Shown here one piece after another: positions 60,201 to 64,000 of a stretch of DNA of 64,000 nucleotides. Origin of the DNA: Siphlonurus alternatus (lineage: Eukaryota > Arthropoda > Insecta > Ephemeroptera > Siphlonuridae); contig OX463779.1 in the NCBI GenBank assembly GCA_949825025.1, positions 30,636,359 through 30,700,358 on the forward strand, read 5' to 3'. Numbering within the stretch: the stretch's first letter is position 1; every line of letters starts with the position of its first letter. The notes under the pieces are model-generated. The model ran no database searches. It saw only the letters and a list, made by a program, of their open reading frames with translations, and was not told the DNA's origin. Both the position numbers and the translations under genes were made by a program.

Positions 60201-62901
60201 CTCTATGGTGTACTGTAGTGGTTAGAGAGATCTTGTCTGAGAGATCCCTGGCTCAAATCCCGAACATGACAGACTTTTTGTGACTTGGAATAGGTGGGTG
60301 CAGCAATCTTGCTTGTAGTCAATGCACAAATGTCTGTGACTATACTCAGAAATCAGGATTGTACTTAAGTTTCCACGTTTCCTTGAGTTGAATTAGACAA
60401 ATGCTGCTGGGATAGATAATTTGGGTGTGGCCACAAAATCTTTCCTAAATCTTTCTTCTTTATCTCTACAGTGGAGGGGTCCGGTAATCCTCAGGCAGCG
60501 TCCCTGCCGGTGCTGGGCCTGTCCAACCTAAGTGTGACGGACGTGGGCACCGACGAGATGGCACTGCTGCTGCACGGACTGGAGAACGCCTCGGGTGAGT
60601 GGTGATAGATAAACAGTTGGTCCCTGCCAAGTCCAGGGGAAATCTTTACTTTTATTTGAATCAACATGAACTAAAATATTTGTTTCTTAAATAAATTTGA
60701 TTTTATGATGACTCAATTGATAAAGACGCTCTGTTGATATTTTTTTTTCTGTCTTAATTTCTATGATACAATACTGGTAATACTTATTTGTAAACTGCAA
60801 GCAGGAAGCAGGTGATGTAAAATAGTCACATTCAATAATATTTGAAGCCCATCATTATGTAAGAAAAATATTACTTTTAAATATTAATCTTGAGTCTTAT
60901 TATGCATATTTTATACTTATCTGTGCACACTTTCTGTGTTCAATAAATAAGATATGTTTTATACTTATAAGTAATTAATTAAACAGTAAAGTAATTATAA
61001 AATATTATACACAGGTAATATTCTGTAGTCAAGCGCTCTTTTTGTACTGGAACTCTAGCTTTAATTTAATTTTTACAGTATTCAATATTATTATAGTAAA
61101 AAATAATAGTTGAGTTGTAGTAACATAATCTTTATTACAAGCATAATATAAGTTTAACTCAATCTTGCTGTTCATTCATGAATAAATCATCCATATGTAA
61201 TGCACCATGACTGGAAAAGACTCATCAAACGTTGATCTCCACAGAGCCGCTGCGGGAGGAGGTGTTATGGCGCAGCACACTGTGGCCCGAGGAGCGCAAG
61301 CTGTACGGCCACGGCTACGAGTTGTACTGCCTCGCCACCTCGAGCACCGGAGACCTCCTCGCCTCTGCCTGCAGAGCTGCCCTGCCCGAGCATGCAGCGA
61401 TCATCCTTTGGTGAGCCCTGCCTGCTGGTACCAGACTGATGTAACAGTGCAAAATTAAGAACAGTCAAGCAAGTCTTATATATGTAACCATTTGTGTGCT
61501 TTACATTGGTTTTAAATCAGCTATTTTAAATTTGCATTGCAGTTTATAGGAAAATGACACAGCTGATTGAAAAATAAATTTATTTATTATACAGTGGGGA
61601 GCATTCACAAAGAACTTTAACCCCAACTATAGCCCCAAGTTTTATCCCTGGTACCAAACATGGTGCTAAACTAGGAGCTAAACATGGTTTGCCCCTGGTT
61701 TAGCATTTAGCACCATGTTTAGTACCAGGGATAAAACTTGGGGCTAAAGTTGGGGTTAAAGTGCTTTGTGAATGCCCCCAAGTATCTTGTTTCATTTATA
61801 TTTCTCGTGTTTCCTTTTTAAATGCATTCTGTTACAGATTTTTTTTTTTTTTAAAGGTATTCCCGTCCCTCTCAGTTCCCTTTTTTTTGTCATATACATA
61901 CTTGCATTTATAATCATGTTGTCTCCCTACTAAAAAATAATAGGCAATAAGAATTCTTATGTTTATATCATGCAACGTTCAATAGATTACATACACAGTA
62001 ATAAATTATTCTTTTGTTACTCTAGAAAAATGACCTTGTCAGGGTCGCAGTGACTCTTGTAATATCGGAGAATGTCCTTACAGGGACACACGGACGTGGC
62101 AGGAGGTGCAGAAGCTGCCATCGCATCAGCTGACCGTGACGCAGCTCGCCTTCTCCCCCGACGATCAGTTCCTGCTGTCCGTGTCGCGAGACAGACGCCT
62201 CAGTCTCTTCAAGAGGACAACAGACACTGAAGAGGGTGAGTCAGAGGACTTGGTTGTATGTTATGGTATTTAATATAGTCTTTACAAATCAATGTAGTTA
62301 ATGACTGAACATGCACTTAATGAGTTAATTGTGCCACATTAAGTTTTTAAAGTAGTATATGATTAGCCACCAGTTAATTAGGCTAGACAAAAACTTATAA
62401 CTTACACTTTTTTTTATTTTTCATTTTTAACAAATTAAATTGAAATGTTTAATTAACGAGGTTGCTTGTTACAAAATTATTTAGTATATTGATAAAATAT
62501 TGCATATTCTACATAATTGATTCTCCACCCAAATATCCAGCAATTATAAGTAAGTGTCCTACTTTCTGTATAGGCGGCCCCCAGTTTTCGCTGGTCTTCG
62601 CCACTGACAAGCGGACTGGGATCCACACTCGCATCATCTGGGCATGCAGTTGGAGTCCTGACTCCCTGTACTTCAGCACGGGGTCTCGCGAGGGTACTGT
62701 GGTAGTGTGGGGCAGGGACCAGCAGGATCAGTGCTCAGCCGTGGGAACACCCCTTGCCCTGGCCAAGTCTGTCACGGCCCTGGCCTTCGCGCCCTCCACC
62801 CAGCCCTACCTGTTGGCCGTGGGAAGTGAAGACGGTCTCATTGCTCTGTACGAGTGGCAACCTCAGGAAGGCTGGAGTCTGCGTGCTCAGCTTGACAAGC
62901 A
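57150..62901 (+). CDS. Elp2: Elongator complex protein 2 (Elp2), 11 exons, 3' end outside the window
   Basis: Elp2 is the WD40 scaffold of Elongator (with Elp1 and Elp3). Elongator makes the cm5 side chain on wobble uridine 34 of tRNAs, mainly in the cytoplasm. Eleven exons splice in one continuous frame totalling 2237 nt, that is 745 codons plus 2 nt. The order of blocks follows animal Elp2: an N-terminal strand ending [74 protein letters not shown], a [15 protein letters not shown] block, [40 protein letters not shown] and VVVWG. These represent the two seven-bladed propellers. The start ATG is the first in frame and gives the expected N-terminal length. Human ELP2 is about 826 residues, so roughly 80 C-terminal residues are missing here. 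The exons are GC-richer than their surroundings. A tRNA-headed SINE (intron 7) and a foldback MITE (intron 9) sit inside the gene. Upstream, a dispersed repeat ends 269 bp before the ATG. Confidence 0.97.
57412..57727 (+). CDS. Elp2: Elp2 coding exon 2
   Basis: Encodes the first WD repeats ([40 protein letters not shown]). It ends one base into a codon at AAAG|GTAATA. The following intron is only 64 nt. Confidence 0.95.
57792..58004 (+). CDS. Elp2: Elp2 coding exon 3, with probable GC donor
   Basis: Encodes [11 protein letters not shown] through [14 protein letters not shown]. The in-frame exit that best preserves family spacing is TTAG|GCAAGT at 58004/58005, a GC-type donor. The reader should treat the exact 3' end as probable rather than proven. 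An in-frame but weak GT donor exists 18 nt downstream at 58023. Confidence 0.85.
58687..58950 (+). CDS. Elp2: Elp2 coding exon 4
   Basis: Follows acceptor CTCTACAG and encodes [20 protein letters not shown], a variable linker rich in P and E, then [19 protein letters not shown]. It ends in phase 1 at CATCAA|GTAAGT. Confidence 0.95.
59180..59385 (+). CDS. Elp2: Elp2 coding exon 5
   Basis: Follows acceptor CTCTTGCAG. Encodes [21 protein letters not shown] through [13 protein letters not shown], matching the LLSASMDKT...HAFHGALHLW region of animal Elp2. It ends in phase 0 before GTATGT. Confidence 0.95.
59746..59901 (+). CDS. Elp2: Elp2 coding exon 6
   Basis: Encodes [13 protein letters not shown] and [18 protein letters not shown], the highly conserved DQTTR motif of Elp2. 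It is 52 codons in phase 0, ending AAG|GTAAGT. The 51-nt intron that follows could be retained without breaking frame. Confidence 0.93.
59953..60136 (+). CDS. Elp2: Elp2 coding exon 7
   Basis: Encodes [18 protein letters not shown] and [17 protein letters not shown], the best-conserved part of the family. It ends one base into a codon at GAAT|GTAAGT. Confidence 0.95.
60200..60420 (+). mobile_element. tRNA-headed SINE in Elp2 intron 7
   Basis: The head has a tRNA-like A-box region (GGTGTACTGTAGTGGTTAGAG) and B box (GGCTCAAATCCCG) with tRNA-like spacing. The tail at 60360-60391 (TAAGTTTCCACGTTTCCTTG) resembles the 3' module of the two other SINEs in this window. Confidence 0.6.
60472..60594 (+). 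CDS. Elp2: Elp2 coding exon 8
   Basis: Encodes [19 protein letters not shown] followed by a short acidic linker (DVGTDEM...). The LPVLGLSN block matches the interpropeller segment of Elp2. It ends TCGG|GTGAGT in phase 1. Confidence 0.92.
61245..61410 (+). CDS. Elp2: Elp2 coding exon 9
   Basis: Encodes [32 protein letters not shown] and [13 protein letters not shown], which opens the second propeller. It ends two bases into the W codon (TTTG|GTGAGC). Confidence 0.95.
61596..61779. mobile_element. Foldback MITE in Elp2 intron 9 with related termini
   Basis: A ~184-bp hairpin with arms of about 85 bp. Ends GGGGAGCATTCACAAAG and CTTTGTGAATGCCCC resemble the GGGNGCGATTCACGAA ends of the family above, but the interior (CCCCAAGTTTTATCCCTGG, GCACCATGTTTAG) is different. 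Confidence 0.8.
62084..62235 (+). CDS. Elp2: Elp2 coding exon 10
   Basis: Completes W then encodes [42 protein letters not shown]. It ends GAGG|GTGAGT in phase 1. Confidence 0.95.
62309..62407 (+). repeat. 99-bp exact repeat, copy 1 (Elp2 intron 10)
   Basis: ACATGCACTTAATGAG...AACTTACAC recurs at 63161-63259 without a visible mismatch. The flanks differ. Confidence 0.9.
62574..62901 (+). CDS. Elp2: Elp2 coding exon 11, ending at a U12-type donor
   Basis: Encodes [49 protein letters not shown] and an [14 protein letters not shown] repeat. Family similarity stops at AQLDK, where the sequence reads CA|GTATCCTTTT. I therefore end the exon at 62901, two bases into a codon. Reading on gives an unrelated AT-rich tail and a stop near 63000, so the exon is internal rather than terminal. 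Confidence 0.88.
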
Positions 62902-63160
62902 GTATCCTTTTCTTGACAACACTGTAGCTATGTATCTTGTTATAGTTGGCTCAGCATCTACATTCTTGAAATACTTTACGTTCAATACTTTTCATGTCTA
63001 GAAGCCACATTTTATTATTTCCTATCATTCCATTATATATATTTGTTTTAATATTGGTGTTTTCTTTACTCAATTTTAATGTGAAATAAATTTCATTTTT
63101 GAGTTTGGATAACAAAATTTACATTGTTTGAACCTAACAGAAAATATTTATATATATATA

Positions 63161-63259
63161 ACATGCACTTAATGAGTTAATTGTGCCACATTAAGTTTTT
63201 AAAGTAGTATATGATTAGCCACCAGTTAATTAGGCTAGACAAAAACTTATAACTTACAC
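63161..63259 (+). repeat. 99-bp exact repeat, copy 2 (Elp2 intron 11)
   Basis: Identical to 62309-62407 and in the same orientation. The two copies bracket exon 11. Confidence 0.9.
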
Positions 63260-63288
63260 CTTACAACTATATATATATATATATATAT

Positions 63289-63420
63289 TAGGGTGACCAG
63301 ACGTACCGTTTTGACCGGTACAGTACCGTTTTAGAGTACCATGTCCCGGTGTCCCCAAAGAGGCTCTCGGGACGCCTAAATGTACCGCTTTCGGACAAAA
63401 TTTAAAAAAGGGACATTTTT
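63289..63420 (+). mobile_element. Possible DNA-transposon/MITE end
   Basis: TTAGGGTGACCAGACGTACC followed by repeated GTACCGTTTT words resembles the left end of GGTGACCAGACG-type non-autonomous elements known from many animals. A matching right end is not in the window. Confidence 0.35.
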
Positions 63421-64000
63421 TAAAAATTTTATCATTAAAAAAATAAAAAATTCATAGGAATGTGGTTGTGAATATTTACGAAAATGTATGGACGCAAATG
63501 ATTTTGCAACTCCATGCCCCTTTTTCTCGATCGCATTCACAAAACAGCATATTTCTTCCAAAATTGCGGAATATATTTTGTATGTACTTAGTATGCATAT
63601 ATAATACTACATGAAATGAAATCACTACTTTTCGATTAAATTTTGAATAAAAAACAAGTAAAAAACTTTACAGAAAAATATCATCTCTTGATATTGATGA
63701 TATTCACTTGTTGGAAATATATAAAAAATCATTCTTATGCATTGTGTCGTGGCTTAGACAAAAATTTCTATACCACTCTTTTTTTTTTTTTTTTTTTTTC
63801 TTCACAATAATCGTGCATGGATATTACGTAAATAAATGGAAAATAATATGAGGGAAAAACGCCACAAATATTATTCATACAATCAAGTAATTTTAGCTGT
63901 TATTAAGTCCAATTTGAATGCTATAAATTAATTCAATTTATATAACTTCTTCAGCTATTTCACTCTAACAAGAGTTCACACTATTTGCAAAATGAACAGT

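Larger units (their letters stand above)
62902..64000 (+). other. Start of Elp2 intron 11 (U12-type donor), runs off the window
   Basis: The intron starts GTATCCTTT, the full U12-class 5' splice consensus. No branch site of the TTCCTTAAC type followed within 10-16 nt by AG, and no exon-like reading frame for the missing Elp2 C-terminus, is visible up to 64000. The stretch holds a 99-bp repeat copy, a short TA run, a possible DNA-transposon end at 63289, a run of about 21 T's near 63780, and otherwise plain AT-rich sequence. Confidence 0.7.

Noticed and set aside
60200..60275. Functional tRNA gene
   Set aside because: Only the A- and B-box regions resemble a tRNA. The acceptor and anticodon stems do not pair, and it continues into a SINE tail.

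Overview
The window looks like AT-rich, repeat-rich genomic DNA from an animal, most likely an arthropod. The signs are spliced GT-AG genes with short introns, very long (CT)n/(GA)n and (TA)n microsatellites, foldback MITEs, hAT-type MITEs with 8-bp target duplications, and a 5S-rRNA-headed SINE. The order or species cannot be fixed from sequence alone. There are no operons, CRISPR arrays, tRNA genes or rRNA genes, and I found no intact transposase or reverse transcriptase ORF. The mobile DNA seen here is therefore non-autonomous.

One gene is certain: Elp2 on the + strand, from the ATG at 57150 to the end of the window. It encodes the WD40 scaffold subunit of the Elongator tRNA-modification complex. 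Eleven exons join in frame to give 745 complete codons. The C-terminal exon or exons, roughly the last 80 residues judged from human ELP2, lie beyond position 64000. Three introns are notable. Intron 3 is best explained by a GC-AG splice pair. Intron 6 is only 51 nt, a multiple of three with no stop. The last visible intron begins with a perfect U12-type donor.

A second probable gene is tiny, + strand, at about 46.28-47.85 kb. It has a TATA-less NRF-1-type promoter, a 14-codon first coding exon, a roughly 1-kb intron holding a tandem-repeat array, an 18-codon second exon and an AATAAA signal. The predicted product is a 32-residue peptide that I do not recognise.

The remaining ~55 kb has no convincing coding sequence. 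It is AT-rich DNA carrying microsatellites, a 131-bp tandem duplication, at least five copies of one foldback MITE family plus a relative inside Elp2, other long hairpin elements, a TA-target (mariner-like) MITE family, three hAT-like MITEs, three SINEs sharing a 3' module, and a pair of ~590-bp direct repeats just upstream of Elp2. Scattered GC/CpG-rich patches (5.3, 21.7, 31.6 and especially 53.1-53.5 kb) may be promoters or untranslated first exons of genes whose bodies lie elsewhere. This layout would fit a gene desert or very large introns next to a housekeeping gene, but that is inference.
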